Assembly (NCBI RefSeq): GCF_004791165.1
Contig: NZ_SRUZ01000003.1
Span: 248,001 to 312,000 of the forward strand
Direction of reading: 5' to 3'
DNA length: 64,000 nucleotides
From: Mesorhizobium sp. M8A.F.Ca.ET.218.01.1.1
GTDB taxonomy: Bacteria > Pseudomonadota > Alphaproteobacteria > Rhizobiales > Rhizobiaceae
In this document: positions 34,818-44,560 of the stretch, piece after piece
How positions within the stretch are numbered: the first letter of the stretch is position 1
How the letters are laid out: each line of letters opens with the position of its first letter
The notes under the pieces: model-generated
What the model saw: the letters and a program-made list of their open reading frames with translations, nothing else
What the model was told of the DNA's origin: nothing
The model's database searches: none
Program-made: the position numbers and the translations under genes

Positions 34818-36221
34818 TCACTCTTCATCGTCGGCACGGCTTCGCCGTGAGCCGGCTATACGCGCCACGAGGTCGGCAAGCTCGGTGGGTTGGAAAGCGC
34901 CGGCCCCGATCCCTCCAGCAAGTTCCTCGCTGCCCAAGGGCAGAACCGCGCTACCAAAACCCAGTTTTTCGGCTTCCTTGAGGCGCTGCTGCGCATGCGC
35001 AACCGGCCTCACCGCGCCCGAAAGGCTGATTTCGCCGAAATAGACGCAATCGGCGGGAAGGGCAAGACCGGTGAGCGAGGAAACCAGTGCCGCGGCGACC
35101 GCAAGATCGGCCGCCGGCTCGCTGATGCGGTAGCCGCCGGCGACGTTGAGATAGACGTCATGCTGGCCGAAACGGACACCGCAATGCGCCTCCAGCACCG
35201 CCAGCACCATCGACAACCGAGCCCCGTCCCAGCCGACCACCGCCCGGCGCGGCGTGCCGAGCGAGGAGGGCGCGACCAGCGCCTGGATCTCGACCAGAAC
35301 GGGCCTGGTGCCTTCCATGCCGGCGAAAACCGCTGCTCCCGGCGATTTCGCGTGCCGTTCGCCGAGAAAAAGTTCGGACGGGTTGGAGACCTCGCGCAGA
35401 CCCTTGTCCGACATTTCGAAGACGCCGATCTCATCGGTCGGTCCGAAGCGGTTCTTCACCGTGCGCAGGATGCGGAAGTGGTGGCCGCCTTCGCCCTCGA
35501 AATAGAGCACGCCGTCGACCATGTGCTCGACCACGCGCGGACCGGCGATCTGGCCTTCCTTGGTGACATGGCCGACCAGCACGATCGCGGCACCCGTGGA
35601 TTTGGCGTAGCGGATCATTGCCTGGGCGGCAGCCCGCACCTGGGTGACCGTGCCCGGCGCCGAGTCGGCTAGGTCGGTCCACAGCGTCTGGATCGAATCG
35701 AGGATGACCAGATCCGGCCGCTTGCCGTCGGCGATCGTGGCGAGGATATCCTCGACATTGGTCTCGGCCGCCAGTTCCACGGGCGCCGACGCGACGCCGA
35801 GCCTCTGCGCGCGCAGCCTGATCTGGGCAACCGCCTCTTCGCCCGAAACATAGACGATGCGGTGGCCCTTGGAGGCAAGAGCGGCCGCGGCCTGGGTGAG
35901 CAGCGTCGATTTGCCGATACCGGGATCGCCGCCGACCAGCAGTGCAGAGCCCCGGACGAAACCGCCACCGGTGGCGCGGTCGAGTTCGCCGATGCCTGAT
36001 ATGATGCGCGGCGCGTCCTCGATGTCACCGGAAAGCGTGGTCAGCACCACCGCGCGGCCCTTGCGGGCATTGCGCGTGTTGGCAGGCCCCGAGCCGATGC
36101 CGCCCGACCTGCCTTCCTCGACCAGCGTGTTCCACTCGCCGCAGGCATCGCATTTGCCCGCCCAGCGCTGATGCACCGAGCCGCAATTCTGGCAGATGAA
36201 CTGGACGCGGGATTTAGCCAC
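34818..36221 (-). CDS. radA: DNA repair protein RadA
   Basis: 467 residues. N-terminal four-cysteine zinc finger (Cys10, 13, 24, 27), RecA-like ATPase with Walker A GGDPGIGKST (Lys104), the RadA signature KNRFG in TVKNRFGPTDEIG, and a C-terminal Lon-protease-like domain. It drives branch migration during recombination repair. Upstream neighbour is dnaB on the same strand (92-base gap), a common Rhizobiales order. Confidence 0.95.
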   Translation of the reverse strand: MAKSRVQFICQNCGSVHQRWAGKCDACGEWNTLVEEGRSGGIGSGPANTRNARKGRAVVLTTLSGDIEDAPRIISGIGELDRATGGGFVRGSALLVGGDPGIGKSTLLTQAAAALASKGHRIVYVSGEEAVAQIRLRAQRLGVASAPVELAAETNVEDILATIADGKRPDLVILDSIQTLWTDLADSAPGTVTQVRAAAQAMIRYAKSTGAAIVLVGHVTKEGQIAGPRVVEHMVDGVLYFEGEGGHHFRILRTVKNRFGPTDEIGVFEMSDKGLREVSNPSELFLGERHAKSPGAAVFAGMEGTRPVLVEIQALVAPSSLGTPRRAVVGWDGARLSMVLAVLEAHCGVRFGQHDVYLNVAGGYRISEPAADLAVAAALVSSLTGLALPADCVYFGEISLSGAVRPVAHAQQRLKEAEKLGFGSAVLPLGSEELAGGIGAGAFQPTELADLVARIAGSRRSRADDEE

Positions 36222-36313
36222 GCTTTTACCTTCCCGCCCGGTTGCGGGTTCCGGACAGAGGGGGGCGTCGTAGAGCGCCGAGACCCGTTGTTGTTGAGGT
36301 CGCGGTCAAACGG

Positions 36314-37804
36314 CTACTCGAACCTCTCCGCGATGTGGTGCTCTTCGGCCAAATCAGAGAAGCGGGTGAATTCGCCGTGGAAGGCGAGCGTGACCGTGCC
36401 GGTCGGTCCATGGCGCTGCTTGGCCACGATCACCTCGGCCTTGCCGCGCATCTCGTTCATCTCGTTTTCCCACTTGACGTATTCCTCGGTGCCGAGCTTC
36501 GGCTCGCGGTTCTTGAGGTAATACTCCTCGCGGTAGACGAAGATGACGACGTCGGCGTCCTGCTCGATCGAACCGGATTCGCGCAGGTCGGAGAGCTGCG
36601 GGCGCTTGTCGTCGCGGCTTTCGACCTGACGCGAGAGCTGCGACAGCGCGATAATCGGCACGGTCAGTTCCTTGGCCAGCGCTTTCAGGCCCGTGGTGAT
36701 CTCGGTGATTTCCTGCACGCGGTTCTGCGAGGACTTGGCGGATGAGCCCTGCATCAGCTGGATATAGTCGATGACGATCAGGTCGAGGCCACGCTGGCGC
36801 TTCAGGCGGCGCGCGCGGGCAGACAACTGAGCAATGGAAATACCACCGGTCTGGTCGATGAACAGCGGGATCTTCTGCATGGTCTGCGAACAGGCGACCA
36901 GCTTTTCGAAATCCATTTCGCTGATTTCGCCGCGGCGGATCTTCGAGGAAGAGATTTCCGTCTGTTCGGAAATGATACGGGTCGCGAGCTGTTCGGACGA
37001 CATTTCGAGCGAGAAGAACCCGACGACACCGCCATTGGCCGCCTTGAACGAGCCGTCGGCTTGTTGTGCCGGCACATAGGCCTCGGCGACGTTGAAGGCG
37101 ATGTTGGTGGCGAGCGATGTCTTGCCCATGCCCGGACGGCCGGCAAGCACGATCAGGTCGGAGGGCTGCAGGCCGCCCATGCGGCGGTCGAGATCGCGCA
37201 TGCCGGTGGCGAGGCCCGACAGACCGCCGTCGCGCATATAGGCGGCGTTGGCCATGTCGACCGCGGTCTTGACCGCGTCGGTGAAGCTCTCGAAGCCGCC
37301 GTCATAGCGCCCGGTTTCAGCCAGTTCGAACAGGCGGCGCTCGGCGTCCTCGATCTGTTCGGAAGGCGACATGTCGACAGGTGCGTCATAGGCGATGTTG
37401 ACCATGTCCTCGCCGACCGTGATCAGCGCCCGGCGCGTCGCCAGGTCATAGATGGCGCGGCCGTAATCGGTGGCGTTGACGACGGTGACGGCTTCCACCG
37501 CCAGCCGCACGACATATTGCGCCACCGTCATGTCGCCGACCTTTTCGTCGGCCGGCAGGAAGGTCTTCAGCGTGATCGGCGTCGCCGCCTTACCCATGCG
37601 GATCAATTCGGCCGCGACGTCGAAGATCTTGCGGTGCAGGGGTTCATGGAAATGACCGGACTTCAGGAAATCGGACACCCGGTAGAAGGCATCGTTGTTG
37701 ACCAGGATGGCGCCAAGCAGCGCCTGCTCGGCCTCGATGTTGTTGGGCGATTCACGATAGAGCGGTTGCTCCGCCACGCCGAATTTTCGCGCTGCCTCTG
37801 CCAT
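36314..37804 (-). CDS. dnaB: Replicative DNA helicase
   Basis: 496 residues. N-terminal helical DnaB domain (NNIEAEQALLGAILVNNDAF), then RecA-like motor with Walker A AGRPGMGKTS, FSLEMSSEQLATR, VIDYIQLMQG (Walker B) and ALSQLSRQVESR. It unwinds DNA at replication forks as a hexamer. The start MAEAARKFGVAEQPLYRESPNN is the normal alphaproteobacterial form. No intein interrupts it. Confidence 0.95.
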   Translation of the reverse strand: MAEAARKFGVAEQPLYRESPNNIEAEQALLGAILVNNDAFYRVSDFLKSGHFHEPLHRKIFDVAAELIRMGKAATPITLKTFLPADEKVGDMTVAQYVVRLAVEAVTVVNATDYGRAIYDLATRRALITVGEDMVNIAYDAPVDMSPSEQIEDAERRLFELAETGRYDGGFESFTDAVKTAVDMANAAYMRDGGLSGLATGMRDLDRRMGGLQPSDLIVLAGRPGMGKTSLATNIAFNVAEAYVPAQQADGSFKAANGGVVGFFSLEMSSEQLATRIISEQTEISSSKIRRGEISEMDFEKLVACSQTMQKIPLFIDQTGGISIAQLSARARRLKRQRGLDLIVIDYIQLMQGSSAKSSQNRVQEITEITTGLKALAKELTVPIIALSQLSRQVESRDDKRPQLSDLRESGSIEQDADVVIFVYREEYYLKNREPKLGTEEYVKWENEMNEMRGKAEVIVAKQRHGPTGTVTLAFHGEFTRFSDLAEEHHIAERFE

Positions 37805-38042
37805 GATGTCCCCAATTTCGATCCCGCCCTTTCGATATCAGAACTGGACAAGTCGGTGCTGACTTATCTGCAACAGCCCGTGTCGAAGCGGCTTTGATAC
37901 TCGCGATTCACAGCCAAAATTTTTCCGTGGAAAGAATCGCAATTGACTCGAATCGAGAGTTGCGAGTTTAGCGTTTCTCGAAGGAGAACAAAACAGGAAA
38001 GTGGAGCGATTGGCACCGGATCGCGGAGCCGTCGCGTTCGTT
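37805..38042. other. 238-base region upstream of dnaB
   Basis: Contains the dnaB promoter by position. It is AT-richer in 37900-38000 (CCAAAATTTTTCC, CGCAATTGACTCG). No terminator with certainty after the Rsm22 gene and no RNA gene recognised. Confidence 0.35.
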
Positions 38043-39014
38043 TCATCCTCGTGCCAGCGCATCGCCCCAGTCCAGCCGCCGCGCCACCTTGAAGGCGTCG
38101 CCGTCGCGTTTGGTGAAGAGCTTTTCGCCGGCGCTGCCGTCTGCTTCGCAGAGTTTCAGCGACACCTTGCCGGACCCTGACTTCGGCGGCGCGATCACCC
38201 GTGCGGCGCGGGAGACAGCCGGCTGGCGCGAAGCGGCGACATAGATGAATTTCTCGTCCTCCCATGGCACATCGGCGTCCTTGGCCAGCCGGTGCAGGCG
38301 CGAGCGGGCGACGCGGCGGGAAAAATGGCACCAGTCGGGCGGGTTGAGCGGGCAGGGCGCTTCGTGCGGACAAGGCGCCAGCACATGCGCGCCGGCGGCG
38401 ATCAATTGCTGGCGCACCGCCAGAATTCGCTGCCAGCCCGCCGGCGTGCCCGGCTCGATAATCAGCAGCGTGTCGGTCGTGAGGTGCCATAGCCGGTCGA
38501 TCATTTTGGCCAGGGATGCTGACACGATCTCGTCCAGCACATAGGCGCATGTGACGAGGTCCGCGGGCTGGAGGTCGGCAAGGTCTGTCGTGACATCGCC
38601 GGCCTGCCAGATGGTCCGGGCCGCGATCGCATCGGCGGCAAGTGTCTCGCCGATTTTGCGCACCGCGGCACTCGCCTCCAGCAACGTGGCCAGTTCCAGT
38701 TCAGGCCAGAGGTCGCTGGTGGCCCAAAGCACCGTACCAGGGCCGGCGCCGACATCGAGCAAGGTTTTCGGCGTGAAATCCGGCCGGGCTTCGGCGAGCG
38801 CATCGAGGCTGGCGCGGACCGCGGCATAGGTCGCCGGCAGCCGCGTCGCCAGATAGGCCCTGACCGCCATGTCCTGCGCCATGTGCAGGCGGCCGTCGCG
38901 CAGTTCGGCGCGGTAACGGTCGGAGAGCGTCTTTGCCGCCTGCTTCAGGTCCGGCAACGGCACCTTTTCCAAAATGCGATCGACAGCCTGTCGAAGAGGG
39001 GCCGGCAACTCCAC
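38043..39014 (-). CDS. Rsm22-type small-subunit ribosomal methyltransferase
   Basis: 323 residues from GTG at 39014 with GAGGAG upstream. It overlaps no ynfA codon but starts one base after the ynfA stop. SAM-binding domain TLLDVGAGPGTVLWA, then DLVTCAYVLDEI, and the cysteine cluster APCPHEAPCPLNPPDWCHF, a hallmark of Rsm22/mtYwtM-like proteins (possible Fe-S or zinc site). Mitochondrial Rsm22 acts in small-subunit assembly; the bacterial target is inferred. Confidence 0.82.
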   Translation of the reverse strand: MELPAPLRQAVDRILEKVPLPDLKQAAKTLSDRYRAELRDGRLHMAQDMAVRAYLATRLPATYAAVRASLDALAEARPDFTPKTLLDVGAGPGTVLWATSDLWPELELATLLEASAAVRKIGETLAADAIAARTIWQAGDVTTDLADLQPADLVTCAYVLDEIVSASLAKMIDRLWHLTTDTLLIIEPGTPAGWQRILAVRQQLIAAGAHVLAPCPHEAPCPLNPPDWCHFSRRVARSRLHRLAKDADVPWEDEKFIYVAASRQPAVSRAARVIAPPKSGSGKVSLKLCEADGSAGEKLFTKRDGDAFKVARRLDWGDALARG

Positions 39015-39015
39015 G

Positions 39016-39339
39016 CTATGCTCCTCGCGGCACGAGTAGGATGATCGAGGCACCTGCCACGCAGAGTGCCGCACCGCCAAGATCCCAGCGGTCGGGCCGC
39101 ACGCCTTCAACCAGCCAGAGCCAGGCCAGCGAGGCTACGATGTAGATGCCGCCGTAAGCGGCATAGGCTCGCCCTGCTGCATTGGTGTCGACCAGTGCCA
39201 GGAGCCAGGCGAAGACAAGCAGCGAGACAAAGCCCGGCGCCAGCCACAAAGGCGATTTTTCCAGCCGCCACCAGGCCCATACCGAAAAACAGCCGGCGAT
39301 CTCGGCCAGCGCTGCGGCGGCATAGAGGAGATAGGTCAT
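39016..39339 (-). CDS. YnfA/UPF0060 family membrane protein
   Basis: 107 residues and four membrane helices: [84 protein letters not shown]. All match the YnfA family (SMR-like fold), whose transport role is poorly established. The frame is open much further upstream, but the conserved start is at 39339. Its Shine-Dalgarno GAGG lies in the right arm of the terminator at 39341-39374. Confidence 0.85.
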   Translation of the reverse strand: MTYLLYAAAALAEIAGCFSVWAWWRLEKSPLWLAPGFVSLLVFAWLLALVDTNAAGRAYAAYGGIYIVASLAWLWLVEGVRPDRWDLGGAALCVAGASIILLVPRGA

Positions 39340-39340
39340 G

Positions 39341-39374
39341 AAAAAGGCCTCGCGACGATTCACGAGGCCTTTTT
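39341..39374 (-). terminator. Terminator of cfa, also holding the ynfA ribosome binding site
   Basis: AAAAAGGCCTCG (39341-39352) and CGAGGCCTTTTT (39363-39374) form a perfect 12-bp stem with a 10-base loop, bidirectional in form. On the minus strand it follows cfa. The T-tract ends one base before the ynfA ATG, and GAGG of the ynfA ribosome binding site is within the stem. Confidence 0.8.
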
Positions 39375-39428
39375 CGGGGCAGGAGCCTGCAATGGCAAGC
39401 GCCAATAATGCGTCCTGCAGCGCCGTTC

Positions 39429-40721
39429 CTATTCCGCCACCTTGCGGCGCCGGGCCGGCTTGACGGGCTTCTCGACTGGAGCCGCCTCGCGGCGACCCAT
39501 GTCGCGCATTTCCAGTGCCTTTTCGCATTTGGCCATGTAGTCGCGCGTCATCGGCAACGTGTCGTTCTTCTTGGTGATCTGGAACTGGAAAATCACCAGG
39601 TCCTGCCAACGGAAGGCAGCCTCCGAGGCGGCCAGATAGAACTCCCACATGCGGCAGAAGCGTTCGTCATAGATCGCCTTGGCCTTGTCGCGGTTGGCGG
39701 CGAAGCGCTGGCCCCAGTGCTTCAGCGTGTCGGCATAGTGGAGCCGCAGGATTTCGACGTCGGTGACCACGAGGCCGGACTTTTCGATCGCCGGCAGCAC
39801 CTCGGACATCGCCGGAATATAGCCACCCGGGAAAATATACTTGCGGATGAAGGCGCTGGTCGCCCACGGCACGCCGGAGCGGCCGATCGTGTGCAGAAGC
39901 ATGACACCATCAGGCTTCAGCAATGTTGCCGCCTTGTCGAAGAAGGTTCGGTAATGGTTGACGCCGACATGCTCGAACATGCCGACCGAGACGATGCGGT
40001 CGAAGCGTTCGTTGAGCTCGCGATAATCCTTCAGTTCGAAATGGACGTGGTTTTCCAGCCCTTGCGCATGCGCCCGGTCCGTGGCGACGCCATGCTGTTC
40101 GGTCGACAGCGTCACACCCTGCACGTCGACGTCGAAAGCCTTGGCGAGATAGAGGCCGAGCCCGCCCCAGCCGGAGCCGATGTCGAGCACCGTCTGCCCC
40201 GCCTTCAGCCGGAGCTTGGCGGCGATATGGCGCTTCTTGGCTGCCTGCGCCTCTTCCAGCGTCATGTCCGGTTGCTCGAAATAGGCGCAGGAATACTGCA
40301 TGTCCTCATCGAGGAAGAGCCGGTAGAGTTCACCTGACAGGTCGTAGTGCCGCTGCACGTTGCGGCGCGAGCGCGAGGCGGTGTTGATCTGTTGCAGGCG
40401 GCGGAAGGCGTGGCGCAGGCCCTCGATGGCTTTCGACCAGGTCGCGTCGATGCCGCCGCTGCCCATGTTCTGGAAGGCAATGCGCATCAGCCCAAGCACG
40501 CCGCCTTCAAGAATGTCCAACTCGCCGTCCATATAGGATTCAGGCACCGCCAGCATCGGATCGAAGGAGATGGCGCGCTCGGCATGGCGGGTCTTGATGT
40601 GCATATGCACCGGCTCGCCGCTGCCGTCGCCGAAGATGAATGTCGAACCCTTCGGCCCGGTTACCTTCAGATTGCCCGTGCGCACCAGGCGGTCGAGAAC
40701 GCGCTTCAACAGAATATTCAT
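39429..40721 (-). CDS. cfa: Cyclopropane-fatty-acyl-phospholipid synthase family protein
   Basis: 430 residues from ATG at 40721 (a TTG two codons earlier is possible), with GAGGGG upstream. It transfers a methylene from SAM to cis double bonds of membrane lipids. [29 protein letters not shown], the SAM site [16 protein letters not shown], and [14 protein letters not shown] and [16 protein letters not shown] are family motifs. The C-terminus is basic (PARRRKVAE). Rhizobia often carry more than one Cfa paralogue; the exact role of this copy is not known. Confidence 0.9.
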   Translation of the reverse strand: MNILLKRVLDRLVRTGNLKVTGPKGSTFIFGDGSGEPVHMHIKTRHAERAISFDPMLAVPESYMDGELDILEGGVLGLMRIAFQNMGSGGIDATWSKAIEGLRHAFRRLQQINTASRSRRNVQRHYDLSGELYRLFLDEDMQYSCAYFEQPDMTLEEAQAAKKRHIAAKLRLKAGQTVLDIGSGWGGLGLYLAKAFDVDVQGVTLSTEQHGVATDRAHAQGLENHVHFELKDYRELNERFDRIVSVGMFEHVGVNHYRTFFDKAATLLKPDGVMLLHTIGRSGVPWATSAFIRKYIFPGGYIPAMSEVLPAIEKSGLVVTDVEILRLHYADTLKHWGQRFAANRDKAKAIYDERFCRMWEFYLAASEAAFRWQDLVIFQFQITKKNDTLPMTRDYMAKCEKALEMRDMGRREAAPVEKPVKPARRRKVAE

Positions 40722-40803
40722 GTCCAATGTCCCCTCACGGTCAGACAGGCTGTCCTACTCTGCATCAATATATAGGGTTTCGAAAAGTTCCTTTTGGCAC
40801 AAA

Positions 40804-40830
40804 AATGCCCGGGCGAGAGGCCCGGGCATT
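40804..40830 (-). terminator. Rho-independent terminator of the rpsF-rpsR-rplI operon
   Basis: AATGCCCGGGC (40804-40814) and GCCCGGGCATT (40820-40830) form a perfect 11-bp stem with loop GAGAG. On the minus strand it is followed by TTTTG (from 40803 leftward), 44 bases beyond the rplI stop. Confidence 0.82.
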
Positions 40831-40873
40831 GGTCCAGAATGGCTGGAGAGCGGTGGTCCGAGGACCTGTGCGA

Positions 40874-41458
40874 TCAGGCGTTGTCTTCGCCGCCTTCGAA
40901 CTCGGCATTCGGATCGAAGAAGTTTTCCGGCCGCGCATTGTCGTTGATGTCGTCGCCGTAAATGGCTTCGGCGGTGGTCAGCGTCTCGCCCTTGGCCTGG
41001 CGTTCGGCCTCGTCGGCCGTGCGGGCGATGTTGAGCGTGATGGTGACTTCGACTTCCGGATGCAGTGCGATCGCCACATTGGTGAGGCCGATGGTCTTGA
41101 TCGGCTGGTTGAGCTGGATCTGGTTGCGGTTGACCGTGAAGCCCTCCGCGGTCAGCAGGTCGGCGATGTCGCGGGTCGACACCGAACCGTAGAGCTGGCC
41201 GGTCTCGCCGGCCGAACGCACCGCGATGAAGCTCTTGCCGTCAAGCTTTTCGGCGACCTGGGCCGCTTCCGACTTGCGTTCAAGGTTGCGGGCTTCGAGT
41301 TGGGCGCGCTGGCCCTCGAACTTCTTCTTGTTGGCTTCGTTGGCGCGCAGCGCCTTGCCCTGCGGCAGCAGGAAATTGCGGGCAAAACCGTCCTTGACCT
41401 TGACGGTATCGCCCATCTGGCCGAGGCGGGAAACGCGTTCGAGAAGAATGACGTCCAT
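40874..41458 (-). CDS. rplI: Large ribosomal subunit protein bL9
   Basis: 194 residues from ATG at 41458. The N-terminus [36 protein letters not shown] is the bL9 rRNA-binding domain, then the long connecting helix and C-terminal domain. An acidic C-terminal extension (about 45 residues, ending [15 protein letters not shown]) is longer than E. coli L9 (149) but usual in Rhizobiales. Last gene of the S6-S18-L9 operon. Confidence 0.95.
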   Translation of the reverse strand: MDVILLERVSRLGQMGDTVKVKDGFARNFLLPQGKALRANEANKKKFEGQRAQLEARNLERKSEAAQVAEKLDGKSFIAVRSAGETGQLYGSVSTRDIADLLTAEGFTVNRNQIQLNQPIKTIGLTNVAIALHPEVEVTITLNIARTADEAERQAKGETLTTAEAIYGDDINDNARPENFFDPNAEFEGGEDNA

Positions 41459-41642
41459 GGCTATGTTCCTTTTGGTTGGGCGTCCGTCCACGAGGCCGAC
41501 GCCGAATTCTCTGGAACAGGTCAGGAAGCAAAAGGGCGTTGCCGCCGGTGTCGCTGTCCTGCCTGTCGCGGCAGTTAGAGGTTATTGACCTCAACTCGGG
41601 ATTTGATGGCTATCCGGTCATGCCCGTCATGGCCGGCGACAG

Positions 41643-41666
41643 GAACGGGCGGCGAACCGCCCGTTC
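41643..41666 (-). other. Hairpin between rpsR and rplI
   Basis: GAACGGGCGG (41643-41652) and CCGCCCGTTC (41657-41666) form a perfect 10-bp stem with a 4-base loop, TTCG as read on the minus strand. It lies seven bases beyond the rpsR stop and has no T-run. It may protect the S6-S18 message or set the ratio with L9. The rest of the 215-base gap holds no recognised gene. Confidence 0.5.
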
Positions 41667-41673
41667 GGAAGAA

Positions 41674-41922
41674 TTAGCGAACCACGTAGGGCAGCAGGCC
41701 GAGGAAACGGGCACGCTTGATCGCCTTGGCGAGCTCGCGCTGCTTCTTCTGGCTGACGGCGGTGATGCGCGACGGCACGATCTTGCCGCGCTCGGAAATG
41801 TAGCGCTGCAGCAGGCGCACGTCCTTGTAGTCGATCTTCGGTGCGTTGGCGCCGGAGAACGGGCAGGTCTTGCGGCGGCGATGGAAAGGGCGCCGGGTCG
41901 GGATCTGATTGATGTCGACCAT
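41674..41922 (-). CDS. rpsR: Small ribosomal subunit protein bS18
   Basis: 82 residues: [71 protein letters not shown] is textbook bS18. It assembles with S6 in the 30S platform. The ATG shares one base with the rpsF stop (TAATG), indicating translational coupling. Confidence 0.97.
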   Translation of the reverse strand: MVDINQIPTRRPFHRRRKTCPFSGANAPKIDYKDVRLLQRYISERGKIVPSRITAVSQKKQRELAKAIKRARFLGLLPYVVR

Positions 41923-42410
41923 TATTCTGCACCCCCTTCAAAACCTTCGCGCGGACGGCGCGGACCACGGTCGCCGCCTTCGCGATCGCCGAACGAACGC
42001 GGGCCACGATCGCCGCGGTCGCCGAAGCTGCGCGCCGGACGATCGCCACGGTCGCGATCGCCGAAGCCACCGCGCTCGGAGCGCTCTTCGCGCTTCTGCA
42101 TCATGGCCGATGGGCCTTCCTCATGCGCCTCGACCTTGATGGTCAGGAAACGCAGCACGTCCTCGGACAGACCCATCTGGCGCTCCATCTCGTTGAGCGC
42201 TGCCGGCGGGCAGGTGAGGTCCATCAGCGTGTAGTATGCCTTCCGGTTCTTGTTGACCCGGTAGGTGAGGGACTTCAGTCCCCAGTTCTCGACCCGGCCG
42301 ACGGACCCGCCATTTGCTGCGATGACGCCCTTGTACTGTTCGACAAGCGCATCGACCTGCTGCTGCGAGAGGTCCTGCCGGGCAAGAAACACATGTTCGT
42401 AAAGAGCCAT
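41922..42410 (-). CDS. rpsF: Small ribosomal subunit protein bS6
   Basis: 162 residues. The N-terminal S6 fold ([27 protein letters not shown]...[22 protein letters not shown]) is complete at about residue 100. A C-terminal extension of about 55 residues is built of RGD/GDR-rich repeats ([20 protein letters not shown]), which may be flexible and RNA-binding. First gene of the rpsF-rpsR-rplI operon. Confidence 0.95.
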   Translation of the reverse strand: MALYEHVFLARQDLSQQQVDALVEQYKGVIAANGGSVGRVENWGLKSLTYRVNKNRKAYYTLMDLTCPPAALNEMERQMGLSEDVLRFLTIKVEAHEEGPSAMMQKREERSERGGFGDRDRGDRPARSFGDRGDRGPRSFGDREGGDRGPRRPREGFEGGAE

Positions 42411-42874
42411 TATGGTTCAGTGCCTTTCTTCGTTTCTCTCCCGGTTCCCGGCGGCAAAAGCCTCTGCAACTTCTCTGACCCGCATGTGCCTCGAAAGGCG
42501 CGGGAAGAAAGGAGCATGACGAGACGGTCGAGAGCGGAGACACGGGAGGCGGAAGCGCTTCTGGCTTCACACGAAGGTTCTCGAAAAAACCTCCGGCCCT
42601 CCGTTCAGCCCCCAGCTGGGACCGGCAGATTGGCGGCGTCTATATAGCAATCCACCGATAAGGCAAGGGCAAGCGGCGTCCCCGATGTCGCAACCACCAG
42701 AAAATCAAGCCGCGGCGCCAGCAAGGCCCGGCGATTTTCCCCGGCAACCGGACCTTAACCACAATGTCAGGTTGCGCAGGGTTGCCCGCCGCCGTCAACG
42801 GTCGATTCATTATGAAAGGTGCAAAAGCCCGGACAGCCGTGCATGACAAGCGGCAAGCATTTTCGGGGGTAAGG
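42411..42874. other. 464-base intergenic region with the rpsF leader and promoter
   Basis: Between divergent rpsF and the TadG-like gene. The left part (42411-42640) is a long possible rpsF 5' leader; S6:S18 leaders often bind the protein pair for feedback, but I could not fold a convincing motif by eye. A candidate promoter is at 42639-42666. The right part contains A/T-poor sequence with no recognised gene. Confidence 0.5.
42639..42666 (-). promoter_or_regulatory. Candidate rpsF operon promoter
   Basis: On the minus strand TTGCCT (42661-42666) and TATAGA (42639-42644) are separated by 16 bases within an otherwise AT-richer patch. This would give a leader of roughly 220 bases. Confidence 0.4.
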
Positions 42875-44515
42875 ATGCTTCTCAACAGGTTCTGGCGCTC
42901 GAAGAGCGGCAATTTCGCGCTTCTCATGGGATTGGGGCTACCCGCCATTCTGTCGGCAGTGGCCTTCGCGACCGATGTCTCGACCATGATGCGGGCGAAG
43001 AGCAACCTGCAGAACGCGATCGATGCGGCAAACCTTGCCTCCTCGCATCTTGGCGATCTCGACATGACCCGCACCGATGCTTTCGACCGCTATTTCCAGG
43101 CCAACATCGCTGGCCATGGCGAACTCGTCAACGCGCAGGCGACCCTGACCGTCGACAGGGGCGTCAATTTCATCAAGACCAAGGCGGTCGCCTCGGCCGA
43201 CGTCAATCTGAACTTCGCTTTCCTGTTTGGCCAGAGCAAGCACATCGTGGTCGATGCCTCGGCGGCCGAGTCCAATAACCAGCTCGAAGTCGTGCTGGTT
43301 CTGGACAATACCGGCTCGATGGCTGGCGCCCGCATGACGGCTCTGAGGACGGCGACGAAGTCGTTGCTGGATACGCTCGAATCGACAAAGTCGCCGACGC
43401 GCCAGGTCCGTGCCTCGCTGGTTCCCTTCGTCACGGCCGTGAACGTCAATGGCGACGGGTTCGATCCGTCCTGGATCGACATGGACGGCAAATCCTCGAC
43501 CAACGGTATCAATTTCCCCGTCATCGACGGCAAGCGCCCGAACCACATGGCCCTGTTCAGGCAGCTCAAGGACACCGGATGGGCCGAGCCCGGATGGAAC
43601 GACACGGGATGGAAGGGCTGCGTGGAGGCGCGGGCCGGCGCCTACAACATTTCCGACACGCCGCCCGACCCGGCTAAGCCCGACACGCTGTTCGTTCCCT
43701 ATTTTGCGCCGGATGATCCGGGAGATGCGCAGATGCCGTCCAGTTCCTATGGCAATGAGGCAAAGTACTACAACAATTCCTATCTCAGCGACGCCAGCGA
43801 CACGGTCAAGCTAGACAAACAGAAAGGCGACAACCGGCTCGGCATCGACTTCAGCGGCCTCGACAGCGATCCCGACAAAGCCACCAAGGAACAGGTTGCC
43901 AAATATGTGGCGCCGGCCAAGGAACTTATCACCGAGACAGGAACTCCCGTCACCGTTGGTCCCAACCGTTCCTGCCCGACCCCCGTCGTTCCCCTGACCG
44001 ACGATTTCGACAAATTGCGTAAGGCGGCGAGCCAGATGACGGAATGGAACGGCTCCGGCACCAACGTCTCGGAGGGGCTGTCCTGGGGCATGCGGGTGCT
44101 CTCGCCCGGCGCGCCCTATACCGGCGGCGCGCCATTCAAGACGCCTGGCGTCAGCAAGATCGTACTCCTGCTCACCGACGGTGAGAACGTCGTCTACGGC
44201 GCCAGCCAGCAATCGACGAAGTCCGACTACACATCCTACGGCTATCTGGCGGGTGGCCGCTTCGGGTCGGACAATCAGACGACGGCGGCCCGCAATGTCG
44301 ACGGCTGGACGAAGAGCGTCTGCACGCAGTTGAAGAACCAGGGCGTGCAGATCTACACGATGGTGCTGCAGTCCGACACCGCTGCCAACCGCACGCTTTA
44401 CAGCGCCTGCGCTTCCGATCCGAGCGATTATTATGCCGTCAACGATCCGGCCAAGCTGCCGAATGTTTTTCAGCAGATCGCCAACAAGTTCTCGAAGCTG
44501 CAACTGACGAATTGA
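42875..44515 (+). CDS. TadG-like pilus assembly protein with von Willebrand factor A domain
   Basis: 546 residues from ATG at 42875, chosen for GGGGGTAAGG upstream; two earlier in-frame ATGs lack a site. The N-terminus SKSGNFALLMGLGLPAILSAVAFATDVSTMMRAKSNLQNAIDAANLA is a Tad pseudopilin-like membrane helix with the TadE/TadG pattern. A vWA domain starts at EVVLVLDNTGSMAGARM (metal-binding site). No other tad/flp genes are nearby, so it is an orphan relative to the pilus cluster. It acts in the periplasm or envelope. Confidence 0.8.
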   Translation: MLLNRFWRSKSGNFALLMGLGLPAILSAVAFATDVSTMMRAKSNLQNAIDAANLASSHLGDLDMTRTDAFDRYFQANIAGHGELVNAQATLTVDRGVNFIKTKAVASADVNLNFAFLFGQSKHIVVDASAAESNNQLEVVLVLDNTGSMAGARMTALRTATKSLLDTLESTKSPTRQVRASLVPFVTAVNVNGDGFDPSWIDMDGKSSTNGINFPVIDGKRPNHMALFRQLKDTGWAEPGWNDTGWKGCVEARAGAYNISDTPPDPAKPDTLFVPYFAPDDPGDAQMPSSSYGNEAKYYNNSYLSDASDTVKLDKQKGDNRLGIDFSGLDSDPDKATKEQVAKYVAPAKELITETGTPVTVGPNRSCPTPVVPLTDDFDKLRKAASQMTEWNGSGTNVSEGLSWGMRVLSPGAPYTGGAPFKTPGVSKIVLLLTDGENVVYGASQQSTKSDYTSYGYLAGGRFGSDNQTTAARNVDGWTKSVCTQLKNQGVQIYTMVLQSDTAANRTLYSACASDPSDYYAVNDPAKLPNVFQQIANKFSKLQLTN

Positions 44516-44560
44516 GCGCCCGATGCCGAGAGCGCGCGATACATCCGGGGGGTCCAGACC

